Shown here piece after piece: positions 1 through 6,737 of a stretch of DNA of 13,546 bases. Within the stretch, counting starts at the first letter, position 1. Each line of letters begins with the position of its first letter. Made by a program: the position numbers and the translations under genes. Source of the DNA: JADJNW01 sp046314415 (GTDB taxonomy: Bacteria > Bacteroidota > Bacteroidia > Chitinophagales > Saprospiraceae); contig JBKBWT010000172.1 in NCBI GenBank assembly GCA_046314415.1, positions 1 through 13,546 on the forward strand. The letters are read 5' to 3'. A model generated the notes under the pieces. It was not told the DNA's origin and searched no databases. It was given only the letters and a program-made list of their open reading frames with translations.

Positions 1-54
1 CTGGTTGGCTATCAAATAGTCCACATACAACTCGAAAGTAGCTGGAAATTTCAT
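1..54 (-). CDS. N-terminus of an IS transposase (partial, runs off the left edge)
   Basis: Read on the minus strand, the frame beginning with the ATG at 54-52 encodes 18 residues starting MKFPATFELYVDYLIANQ and continues past the window edge. The pattern of a short hydrophobic lead followed by LYVDYLI resembles the extreme N-terminus of DDE transposases of the IS4/IS701-like group common in Bacteroidota, where LYxDYLI is followed by a TTATGLS-type segment; that next segment lies outside the window. The frame is open back to a stop near position 98, so a slightly longer N-terminus without a standard start is possible. GGAGG sits directly against the ATG, which is unusually close for a ribosome binding site. 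Only 18 codons are visible, so the family call is from memory of the motif and tentative. The plus strand is also open here as far as the stop at 109, but its product looks less like a known protein. Confidence 0.45.
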   Translation of the reverse strand, partial: MKFPATFELYVDYLIANQ

Positions 55-115
55 CCTCCAAAGGTCGTAACTGTCAAAGAACTTTTTTTTCCTAATTTTT
101 TACCTGCGTAATCTC
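1..115 (-). mobile_element. Probable end of an insertion sequence (boundary approximate)
   Basis: This is inferred from the partial transposase at 1-54 and from the neighbouring gene, which opens without an obvious start right after this stretch. The sequence between the transposase ATG and about 115 holds a T-rich run (83-90), another T run near 96-101, and two copies of TTACCT (99-104 and 118-123), which could belong to a terminal inverted repeat or target-site duplication. The other end of the element lies outside the window, so neither the inverted repeat nor the duplication can be confirmed. Confidence 0.35.
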
Positions 116-522
116 AGTTACCTAAATCGGATGTGCAAATGTCAAGTGGTAATACGAATCCAACAGGAGGGTTAAGACTTGTTAAAGCTAATTTTACTGT
201 GAACGGGCAGAGAATAGACCAAACTACTTATTTTAGAGATGAGCTTTTTGGGAGATACAATTGGACAGAGATTAAGCAGAACCCTCATGTAGAAATGGCT
301 ATTGTTCCTTTTGAAATTACGATTAAATCAGAGTTTTTAGGGCGCTTCGACCTTGTAGTTAGACATAAACCAGAAGGGGAAGCAGAGCAAAACAACTATA
401 CAACTTTGATTTCTTGGGGTGAACTTGGAGATACTATTCGCGATGCCAATTTGGTTGGGGCACGACTAGAATTGTACGCCCCTGTTAATGAACATGATGC
501 CTTTCAAATCGTCATTCTTTAA
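112..522 (+). pseudogene. 3' part of an unrecognised gene, probably truncated by the IS
   Basis: The frame is open from 112 after an in-frame TAA at 109-111. Possible starts are a GTG at 133 and an ATG at 139, neither preceded by a ribosome binding site. From 133 the product is 129 residues. It is rich in alternating hydrophobic residues that suggest beta structure, with PTGGLRL near the start, TYFRDELFG around residues 32-40, and a C-terminal ARLELYAP segment followed by a hydrophobic end. I do not recognise the family. The text reads like the C-terminal domain of a longer protein, and residues encoded before 133 look continuous with it, which fits a gene cut by the IS. Its position directly upstream of a regulator and DNA methyltransferase makes a restriction-related role possible but unproven. 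It could also be an intact small protein starting at 133 or 139. Confidence 0.45.
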
Positions 523-564
523 ATTTTATTTACTTCAAATCCTTTAAATTCCAATTTAAGTATT

Positions 565-588
565 TATTTTTGGACAAAATTAGTCCAA
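565..588 (+). promoter_or_regulatory. -7 box overlapped by a palindromic operator upstream of the XRE gene
   Basis: TATTTTTG at 565-572 matches the Bacteroidota -7 consensus TAnnTTTG at every specified base. Overlapping it, 570-588 forms a 19-base near-perfect palindrome, TTGGAC-AAAATTA-GTCCAA, in which 8 of 9 possible pairs match. The ATG of the regulator follows at 590. A -7 box here would start transcription near 578-581, inside the palindrome and only about 10 bases before the ATG, so the mRNA would be nearly leaderless. A repressor bound to the palindrome would block the promoter. The natural candidate is the XRE protein encoded immediately downstream, as with controller proteins of restriction-modification systems. 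No clear -33 TTTG is visible at the usual distance. Confidence 0.6.
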
Positions 589-589
589 A

Positions 590-907
590 ATGCAGCAGGA
601 AAGGACTTTTGGAGAAACAATCAAGAAACTCCGAGAGGAGAGAAATCTTACGCTTAAAGATGTTGCCAAGCATCTTCAGATTGATACATCCATGCTGGGA
701 AAAATTGAAAAAAATAATAGAAAGGCAACCAAAAGCTTGATTGAGAAATTAGCCGCATTTTATAATGTTAATTCTAAGGAATTAAAAATTGCTTTTTTGA
801 GCGATCAGGTAATCTATGAGGTTATTGAGGAGAAAGAATTCGCACAAGAGATTTTAAAAGCGGCAGAAGCAAAAGTGAGGTATTTAAATTTGAAAGACAA
901 GGTATGA
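590..907 (+). CDS. XRE-family HTH regulator of the restriction-modification module
   Basis: The 105-residue product carries a HTH_XRE domain at about residues 7-65, with the recognition-type segment LTLKDVAKHLQIDTSMLGKIE at about 20-40. This is followed by a charged helical tail (about 71-100). The size and layout fit small controller-type regulators found beside DNA methyltransferases in Bacteroidota; a helical tail after the HTH is common there. It would bind DNA as a dimer, and the 19-base palindrome just before its start codon is the likely operator, implying autoregulation and co-regulation of the downstream gene. Its stop codon overlaps the methyltransferase start (ATGA at 904-907), so the two are translationally coupled. 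The ATG at 590 is the first available start and has no Shine-Dalgarno sequence, because the palindrome occupies that space. Family assignment is firm; the regulatory role is inferred from context. Confidence 0.85.
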   Translation: MQQERTFGETIKKLREERNLTLKDVAKHLQIDTSMLGKIEKNNRKATKSLIEKLAAFYNVNSKELKIAFLSDQVIYEVIEEKEFAQEILKAAEAKVRYLNLKDKV

Positions 908-2514
908 AACTTATAACAGAGGCATCTACTGAAAAATTAAGAGGAGGTTTTTATACCCCAGAACCTATTGCCGAATTTATTCTTCGGTGGGGCATCAATG
1001 GAAGTGATAATTTGGACATTTTAGAACCCAGTTGTGGGGATGGCGTCTTTTTAGAGCAACTTCAAAAGAATGAGTTTCGATACAATGCCATTACTGCTGT
1101 AGAAATTGATCCAATCGAAGCCGCCAAAGCAGATAGAATTCCATTAAAAAGTAAAAGAGTAATAATTGAAGATTTTCATACCTTTTGCAATGACACCTCA
1201 CAAAGATATGATCTTGTAGTAGGTAACCCACCGTATATTCGGTATCAATATTTTGATGCAAAGCAGCAAATAGCGGCAGAAGATATTTTTATTAAAGCCG
1301 GGTTGAAATATTCTCGGCTTACCAATGCATGGGTATCTTTCGTGGTGGGTTCATCTTTGCTTCTAAAAGACAGTGGAGGGAAAATAGGATTTGTGTTACC
1401 TGCGGAAATTCTCCAGGTTTCCTACGGGCAACAATTGAGGCAGTTTATTGCAAATTTCTTCAATAAGATTAATATCATTTCATTTCAAAAACTGGTTTTT
1501 CCAGACATACAACAAGAAGTTGTTCTTTTGCTCTGTGAAAAAAATAACTCTAACAATCATAACATTGAGCATATAGAGCTAAAAGATGCAAGTGAATTAT
1601 CTAATTTAGATATTAGTAGATTAAAGACTCCTAAAAAAAGAATTGATTTTAAATCTAATAAATGGACCTTTTATTTTTTAGAACAGGAAGAAATAGATTT
1701 TCTTGAGAATGTTGCTAAAAATTATAATATTCCAACAATAGGTAAATTTGCAAGGGTTGAAGTAGGGATTACAACAGGCTCCAACGATTTCTTTACAGTG
1801 CCACTCACGGTAGTAGATGAATATGATCTACACCATTATGCAAAGCCTATGGTTGGCAGAAGTGTGCAAGTGAATAGTGTAATATTTCATACAGAGGACT
1901 GGGAAAAAAATAAACGCTCTAATGCTAAGGCACATTTATTGGTCTTTCCAGATAAGGATCATCTAAATGAAAAAAATGGCGCAGTTAAATATATTGCATA
2001 TGGAGAAAACCTAGGTATTCATAAAGGTTACAAATGCAGTATCAGAGATGATTGGTTTGTTGTGCCATCTCTTAAAATTTCGGACGCATTGTTTATCAGG
2101 AGAAATAATCTTTATCCCAAGCTAATTATTAATGAAGCAAAAGCTTACACTACTGATACTATGCACAGAGTTTTCTTGCGTCCTAATGTCAACCTCCAAG
2201 CCTTTACCGCCAGTTATTACAATTCTCTTTCTTTAGCTTTTGCAGAAGTATGCGGCAGAAGTCATGGTGGGGGTGTATTAGAATTAATGCCGAATGAAAC
2301 AGAAAGAATACTACTGCCTTACCATGCGCAAAACGCTACTTTGCTTGCAAATATTGATCAAATGATCAGAGAAAAACGAAGTATAGATGAAGTATTAGCC
2401 ATTACAAATATTCAAATTCTAAAGGAAAACTACGGCTTTACAGATAATGAAATAAAATTAGCCTCTAATATTTGGAGAAAGTTATCTTTCCGGAGATTAA
2501 ATAGGAGAAAATAA
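904..2514 (+). CDS. N6-adenine DNA methyltransferase, gamma type (Eco57I/PstI-like)
   Basis: The 536-residue product would transfer a methyl group from S-adenosylmethionine to the N6 of adenine in a specific DNA site. Visible motifs in gamma-class order are motif X (GGFYTPEPIAEF, residues 14-25), motif I (LEPSCGDGVFL, 40-50), an acidic motif II region (VEID, 66-69) and motif IV NPPY (108-111), the catalytic motif of adenine methylases. The C-terminal half looks like a target recognition domain opening with VGITTGSNDFF (287-297), and GRSHGGGVLELMP (451-463) is typical of type II enzymes of the BsuBI/PstI/HincII sort. Length fits those enzymes (about 500-550). The start overlaps the regulator stop by ATGA. 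All expected catalytic motifs are intact, so the enzyme should be active. Base composition is clearly more AT-rich than the susC region, suggesting transfer. No endonuclease gene follows. The recognition sequence cannot be read from the protein. Confidence 0.9.
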   Translation: MKLITEASTEKLRGGFYTPEPIAEFILRWGINGSDNLDILEPSCGDGVFLEQLQKNEFRYNAITAVEIDPIEAAKADRIPLKSKRVIIEDFHTFCNDTSQRYDLVVGNPPYIRYQYFDAKQQIAAEDIFIKAGLKYSRLTNAWVSFVVGSSLLLKDSGGKIGFVLPAEILQVSYGQQLRQFIANFFNKINIISFQKLVFPDIQQEVVLLLCEKNNSNNHNIEHIELKDASELSNLDISRLKTPKKRIDFKSNKWTFYFLEQEEIDFLENVAKNYNIPTIGKFARVEVGITTGSNDFFTVPLTVVDEYDLHHYAKPMVGRSVQVNSVIFHTEDWEKNKRSNAKAHLLVFPDKDHLNEKNGAVKYIAYGENLGIHKGYKCSIRDDWFVVPSLKISDALFIRRNNLYPKLIINEAKAYTTDTMHRVFLRPNVNLQAFTASYYNSLSLAFAEVCGRSHGGGVLELMPNETERILLPYHAQNATLLANIDQMIREKRSIDEVLAITNIQILKENYGFTDNEIKLASNIWRKLSFRRLNRRK

Positions 2515-3309
2515 AATCGTTCTTCAATAATCTCTTTTCTAATTTGTAAAAAATACCACAGCATAGGGGAATGTAAAAGTATATGTCTGCATTATAAACC
2601 CACTTGATCCCTTTGAAAGAATACTTAATCGCAATGTAAAAGTACAAAAGCCACAAGCGCGAAGTGTAAACCCATTCGCCCACGCGTATTTTTGAGTCGC
2701 ATCAAAGCATATGTAAAAGGCAACTATGGCGCCAAATCAGTCGAATATGCGCTGGTACGTACGATAAAAGTATAGATTGAAATAGACGGTGCGCTGTTGC
2801 ATATTTATCAACAAGCTTGGAGCAGCGCACATTTCTTCATAATTATTTAATCTTGGCTTAATCTCAAAGTGAGGGCGTTGTGCGTAACTTTGCGCCGATG
2901 AAACGGGAAATTTGAGCAAAAAACCGAAAGATGTTTAGTATTTGTCAACCGTAACAGTGCCAAGATTACCATACATGCGAGTACGCTATAAACATTTAAT
3001 TGCAATGGCTTCCTTACGCCTGGCTGAACGGTCGGGTCACACGAGTTGCTTCGCACGGTATCAATCATTGTACAAACACCAACATAGTCAGTTGATATAC
3101 TCCTTACTTACACAGCCCGGTATGCGGGTCGAGACACAAAGTGATATTACTTTCAAATCCGGGACAAACGCCGCACTTATGTAAGAAAGACTTCTGTTGA
3201 TATTAGGCTACAAAAAGGATAGTTCACAAGATGATTAAAAGACAACCGGCAGTGCAGTAGCAAAGCCGGCTGCATTCATATTGAGTATTAAATAACAAAA
3301 TCACAAGTT
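2515..3309. other. Gene-poor stretch between the methyltransferase and susC
   Basis: No open frame here is convincing on either strand. The left half has TGTAAA at about 2545, 2572, 2635, 2665 and 2712, with ATGTAAAAGT exactly repeated at 2571-2580 and 2634-2643; spacing is irregular. Two short overlapping plus frames (2567-2695 and 2629-2775, the second readable past a TAG to about 2848) look somewhat protein-like and may be remnants of a gene. TAACTTTG at 2885-2892 matches the Bacteroidota -7 box but lacks a properly spaced -33 element. From 2900 to 3240 the composition is mixed and nothing recognisable appears. A weak promoter-like pair for susC, TTG near 3197 and TAGTTC near 3220, is possible but poor. 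Confidence 0.5.
3246..3274 (+). promoter_or_regulatory. Two competing short hairpins in the susC leader
   Basis: CCGGC (3246-3250) can pair with GCCGG (3265-3269), or TGCAG (3253-3257) can pair with CTGCA (3270-3274). The pairs interlock, so only one can form easily. They lie about 36-64 bases before the susC ATG, probably within its untranslated leader. A switch role is speculative; each stem has only 5 pairs. Confidence 0.25.
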
Positions 3310-6300
3310 ATGAAACTTTCCGTACACGCATCGGGAAGCGCTTGCAATCTTTTTTGCAAAAACTTCTTTGGCGTTCTGACAGCATTACTGTTGTCTTTTC
3401 CTCTTTTTTCACAATCCACAGTAACGGGTAAAGTAACAGAAGCAGATTCAGGCGATCCACTGATCGGTGTAAGTATTGTAGTAAAAGGTACTGCCAAGGG
3501 TACCGTGAGCGATCTGGACGGTAACTACCAGATTGAACTGGCCTCAGATGAAAACATACTGGTTTTCACGTTCGTTGGTTACAAAACGACGGAGGTAGCG
3601 GTGAATGGTCAGGCTACTTTAGCGGTGGCTTTGCAAACGGATGCCATTGGTTTGAATGAAGTAACGGTGACTGCCCTGGGTATCAGCCGCGAAAAGAAGT
3701 CACTGGGTTATGCAGTACAAGAAGTAAACGGTGATAACCTGAACAAAGCCAAAGATGCCAACCTGATAAACAACCTGGCGGGTAAGGTAGCCGGGGTACA
3801 GGTAGTGGGCAACCCCAGTGGGATTGGTGGTTCGGCTCGAGTGACCATTCGGGGCGAGCGTTCTTTGAATATCAATGCCAATCAGCCACTGTTTGTAATT
3901 GATGGTGTTCCTATTTCCAATGGTTTTAGCGGTAACTCTGGTCGTAGCTTCCAGGACGTGGATTATGGCAACGGCGCAGGTTTTGTCAATCCGGATGACA
4001 TCGAGTCGATGACGGTATTGAAAGGTGCGGGTGCGACTGCATTGTATGGCTCGCGCGGTGCAAACGGTGTAATCCTGATTACAACCAAAAGCGGTAAGAA
4101 TACAAAAGGGCTTGGCGTATCGGTCAACTCTACCGTGATGTTTGAAAATGCACTGGTATTGCCGGAATATCAGAATGTATATGGACAAGGTTTGGGTGGT
4201 AATTTTGAATTCCGCGATGGCAATGGCGGTGGTGTAGCTGATGGCGTGGACGAAAACTGGGGTCCGAAATTTGAAGGGCAGTTGATTAAACAATTTGATG
4301 GTGCTACTACCAATGGCTTACGGGGCGCTGATGTTGGTAACGTATTCTCGCGTATCGGACCGGTTAATTTAAGTGCACAATTGGCAGCGCGTGGCGACAT
4401 CACGCCGACTCCCTGGATTGCACAGCCAGACAACGTGAAAGACTTTTTTGAAACGGGTATATTGCAATCGCACAACGTAGCTGTAGCCGGTAGCAATGAG
4501 AAAGGAGACTTCCGCTTGTCTTATACCTGGTTGGATCAAACCGGTATTGTGCCTAACACGGATTTGGAAAGAAACACGATTGCTTTTTCGGGTAGCTACA
4601 AACTGTCCGATAAATTGACAGCACGCGCGGTTATCAACTATTTGAACAGCGACAGCGGCAACCGCCCGAACCTGAGCTACGGTACCGAAAATATCATGTA
4701 TTTGTTCAATTGCTGGTTTGGTCGTGGCATCAATATCAATTCGCTGCGCGATTACTGGCAAGCCGGTCGGGTTGGTTTGAATCAATTCAACTTCAACTAC
4801 AACTACCACGACAACCCTTATTTCAATGTGTATGAAAATACCAATGGTCAGGCGTTGAATCGTATTTATGGTTATACTTCTTTGACATACCAAATCAGTG
4901 ACAATTTAAGCTTAATGTTGCGTGCCGCAACCGACGTGACGGATGAATTCCGCGACCGCCGCAGAGCTTACTCTACGCAGCGTTTCTTATTAGGTAGCTA
5001 CCGCGAAGAAAACCTGGAAGTACAGGAAACCAACCTCGATTTCTTGTTGAGTTATGACAAACAATTGTCTGCTGATTTTACGTTGGGCGCTTCTGTAGGC
5101 GGCAACCTGCGCCGTGAAACGATCAATCAGTCGGACATTAGTGCACCGGAATTGGCAGTGCCAGGGGTATATGCGTTGGGCAACTCCCGCGTAGCCTTGC
5201 AGGCAAATGCTTTCCGTTCTGAAAAACGTGTAAACAGTGGATACGGTACGGCTCAGCTGGGTTTCCGTAATTTCTTGTATTTGGACTTGGCAGGTCGCAA
5301 TGACTGGTCTTCTACCTTGCCTGCGGATAACTGGAGCTACTTCTATTATTCTGCCAGTGTGAGTGGGGTATTGAGTGAACTGATGAATTTGAGTGCAGGT
5401 AGTCCCCTGTCTTTCCTGAAGGTAAGAGGTAGCTTAGCGCAGACTGGTAACGATACCGATCCTTTCCGCTTGTTCAATGTATATAATGCACAGGTTGCAG
5501 TAAAAGGACAGCCGGCTTACAGCGAAAGCAATCAGTTAGCAAATGCAGAACTGAAGCCTGAAATCAGCACTTCCATTGAAGCAGGCTTGGATGTTCGTTT
5601 TTTCAACAACCGCTTGGGCATTGACGCAACGTACTACCGCACTCGCACGGAGAACCAAATCTTGCCGCAGGCTATTTCAATTACCTCTGGTTATAATACG
5701 CGTATTGTAAATGCCGGTTTGGTACAAAATCAAGGTGTAGAAGTAGCGCTGAATATTGTTCCGGTTCAATTGAGCAATAGCTTCCAGTGGGACGTAAACT
5801 TTAATTTTTCCGCCAATCGCAGCAAGGTATTGGAATTGTTCAAAGATCCGATCACCGGTCAGGAGGTTACCGAATATGTAATGGCAGATCGTTATATCCA
5901 GGTGCAGGCACGGGTAGGTCAGCAAATGGGGGATATGTATGGTATCGGTTTTGCGCGCGTGAGCAGCAATCCGAATGATCCTTACTATGACCCCACGGGT
6001 CAATACGTAGGACAGGTTGTTTACAACAATGCCGGTAAGCCAATTGCAACTTCCAGCCGGATTAAATTGGGCAACTACAATCCAGACTTCTTGTTGGGCA
6101 TCAACAATACCTTCTCTTTTAAAGGGGTGTCTTTGAACGTGTTGTTTGACATTCGTCAGGGCGGTGAAATTTATTCTCATACCCAAACAGTTGGTCGAGA
6201 AGGTGGTCAGCTTGTTGAAACGCTGGAAGGTCGTGCCGATGGTTATGATCTGACAAAGCCAGGTAATGGTGTGATTGGTGAAGGTGTGGTACAAAATGGC

Positions 6301-6645
6301 GACAAGACCTTTAGTCCGAACACCGTAAAACTGAGCGCCCGCGAATGGCATACCTCTTACACTTTGGGTCGTCGTCTGGTAGAAGGCGTGATTTATGATG
6401 CTTCTTTCGTGAAATTGCGGGAGGTACGCCTGGCTTATACCATTCCAAACCGCCTGTTGGGTAAACTACCGGTGCGCGATATTAGCTTATCCTTTGTGGG
6501 TAGAAACCTGGCATTGTGGACGGATGTTCCGCACGTAGATCCGGAAACGGCTTCTACCGCCGGTGGTACCATTATTCCTGGTGTAGAGTCAGTGGCTTTG
6601 CCTTCTACACGTAGCTGGGGCTTCAACCTGAATTTTAAATTTTAA
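3310..6645 (+). CDS. SusC/RagA-family TonB-linked outer-membrane transporter
   Basis: The 1111-residue product is a full-length SusC-type porin that imports a large ligand across the outer membrane using TonB energy and works with the SusD-type lipoprotein encoded next. A signal peptide spans about 1-35 (hydrophobic FFGVLTALLLSFPLFSQ). A carboxypeptidase-D regulatory-like domain follows (about 37-110; TVTGKVTEADSGDPLIGVSI), then NEVTVTAL (116-123), which resembles the link to the plug. The plug (about 120-265) contains the SusC hallmark ARVTIRGERSLN (176-187), PLFVIDGVPISN (193-204) and YGSRGANGVILITTKSG (246-262). The rest is a beta-barrel ending in an aromatic-terminated strand (SWGFNLNFKF) with the C-terminal Phe expected for BamA-dependent insertion. 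The ligand cannot be deduced from sequence. No ECF sigma/anti-sigma pair or hybrid two-component sensor lies beside it in this window. No frameshift or truncation is seen. Confidence 0.95.
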   Translation: MKLSVHASGSACNLFCKNFFGVLTALLLSFPLFSQSTVTGKVTEADSGDPLIGVSIVVKGTAKGTVSDLDGNYQIELASDENILVFTFVGYKTTEVAVNGQATLAVALQTDAIGLNEVTVTALGISREKKSLGYAVQEVNGDNLNKAKDANLINNLAGKVAGVQVVGNPSGIGGSARVTIRGERSLNINANQPLFVIDGVPISNGFSGNSGRSFQDVDYGNGAGFVNPDDIESMTVLKGAGATALYGSRGANGVILITTKSGKNTKGLGVSVNSTVMFENALVLPEYQNVYGQGLGGNFEFRDGNGGGVADGVDENWGPKFEGQLIKQFDGATTNGLRGADVGNVFSRIGPVNLSAQLAARGDITPTPWIAQPDNVKDFFETGILQSHNVAVAGSNEKGDFRLSYTWLDQTGIVPNTDLERNTIAFSGSYKLSDKLTARAVINYLNSDSGNRPNLSYGTENIMYLFNCWFGRGININSLRDYWQAGRVGLNQFNFNYNYHDNPYFNVYENTNGQALNRIYGYTSLTYQISDNLSLMLRAATDVTDEFRDRRRAYSTQRFLLGSYREENLEVQETNLDFLLSYDKQLSADFTLGASVGGNLRRETINQSDISAPELAVPGVYALGNSRVALQANAFRSEKRVNSGYGTAQLGFRNFLYLDLAGRNDWSSTLPADNWSYFYYSASVSGVLSELMNLSAGSPLSFLKVRGSLAQTGNDTDPFRLFNVYNAQVAVKGQPAYSESNQLANAELKPEISTSIEAGLDVRFFNNRLGIDATYYRTRTENQILPQAISITSGYNTRIVNAGLVQNQGVEVALNIVPVQLSNSFQWDVNFNFSANRSKVLELFKDPITGQEVTEYVMADRYIQVQARVGQQMGDMYGIGFARVSSNPNDPYYDPTGQYVGQVVYNNAGKPIATSSRIKLGNYNPDFLLGINNTFSFKGVSLNVLFDIRQGGEIYSHTQTVGREGGQLVETLEGRADGYDLTKPGNGVIGEGVVQNGDKTFSPNTVKLSAREWHTSYTLGRRLVEGVIYDASFVKLREVRLAYTIPNRLLGKLPVRDISLSFVGRNLALWTDVPHVDPETASTAGGTIIPGVESVALPSTRSWGFNLNFKF

Positions 6646-6652
6646 TCTAGCC

Positions 6653-6720
6653 GCAAGCCACAAGTAACAAGCCACAAGATCGCTTTTGCAACTTGTAGCT
6701 TGCTGCTTGTTTCTTGTTGC
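6653..6720. repeat. Long imperfect inverted repeat between susC and susD
   Basis: The left arm (6653-6678) is made of CAAGCCACAAG-type units and the right arm (6692-6720) of CTTGTAGCTTG-type units, separated by a 13-base loop. The best 18-base stretch next to the loop pairs at 15 of 18 positions. Each arm is itself internally repetitive (CAAG/CTTG every 4-8 bases). As RNA it would form a large hairpin between the susC stop and the susD start, without a T-run, so it may slow or stabilise rather than end transcription. Similar CTTGTAGCTTG-rich low-complexity repeats are, from memory, scattered between genes in many Bacteroidota genomes. Confidence 0.65.
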
Positions 6721-6737
6721 CAAAAAATAAACTTATT

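Noticed and set aside
2465..2683. 72-codon minus-strand frame rich in Tyr/Phe/Trp
   Set aside because: It overlaps the methyltransferase 3' end and its aromatic-rich text arises from AT-rich repeats (TTTTACA read in reverse); no family resemblance.
3110..3175. tRNA-like TTTCAAATCC segment at 3151-3160
   Set aside because: The flanking bases cannot form a T-stem, and no acceptor or anticodon stem is found at the proper distance.
2942..3184. 80-codon plus-strand frame starting at TTG
   Set aside because: No recognisable motif, non-standard start, no ribosome binding site, and a composition like the surrounding non-coding DNA; overlapping frames on the minus strand are equally open.
3246..3274. 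H-type pseudoknot from CCGGC/GCCGG and TGCAG/CTGCA
   Set aside because: The third loop would have zero nucleotides, too short to cross a 5-bp stem; the two hairpins are better treated as alternatives.
6714..6737. Upstream TTG start for susD adding eight residues
   Set aside because: It lies inside the inverted repeat and adds charged residues before a normal lipoprotein signal peptide; the ATG at 6738 gives a standard lipobox position.
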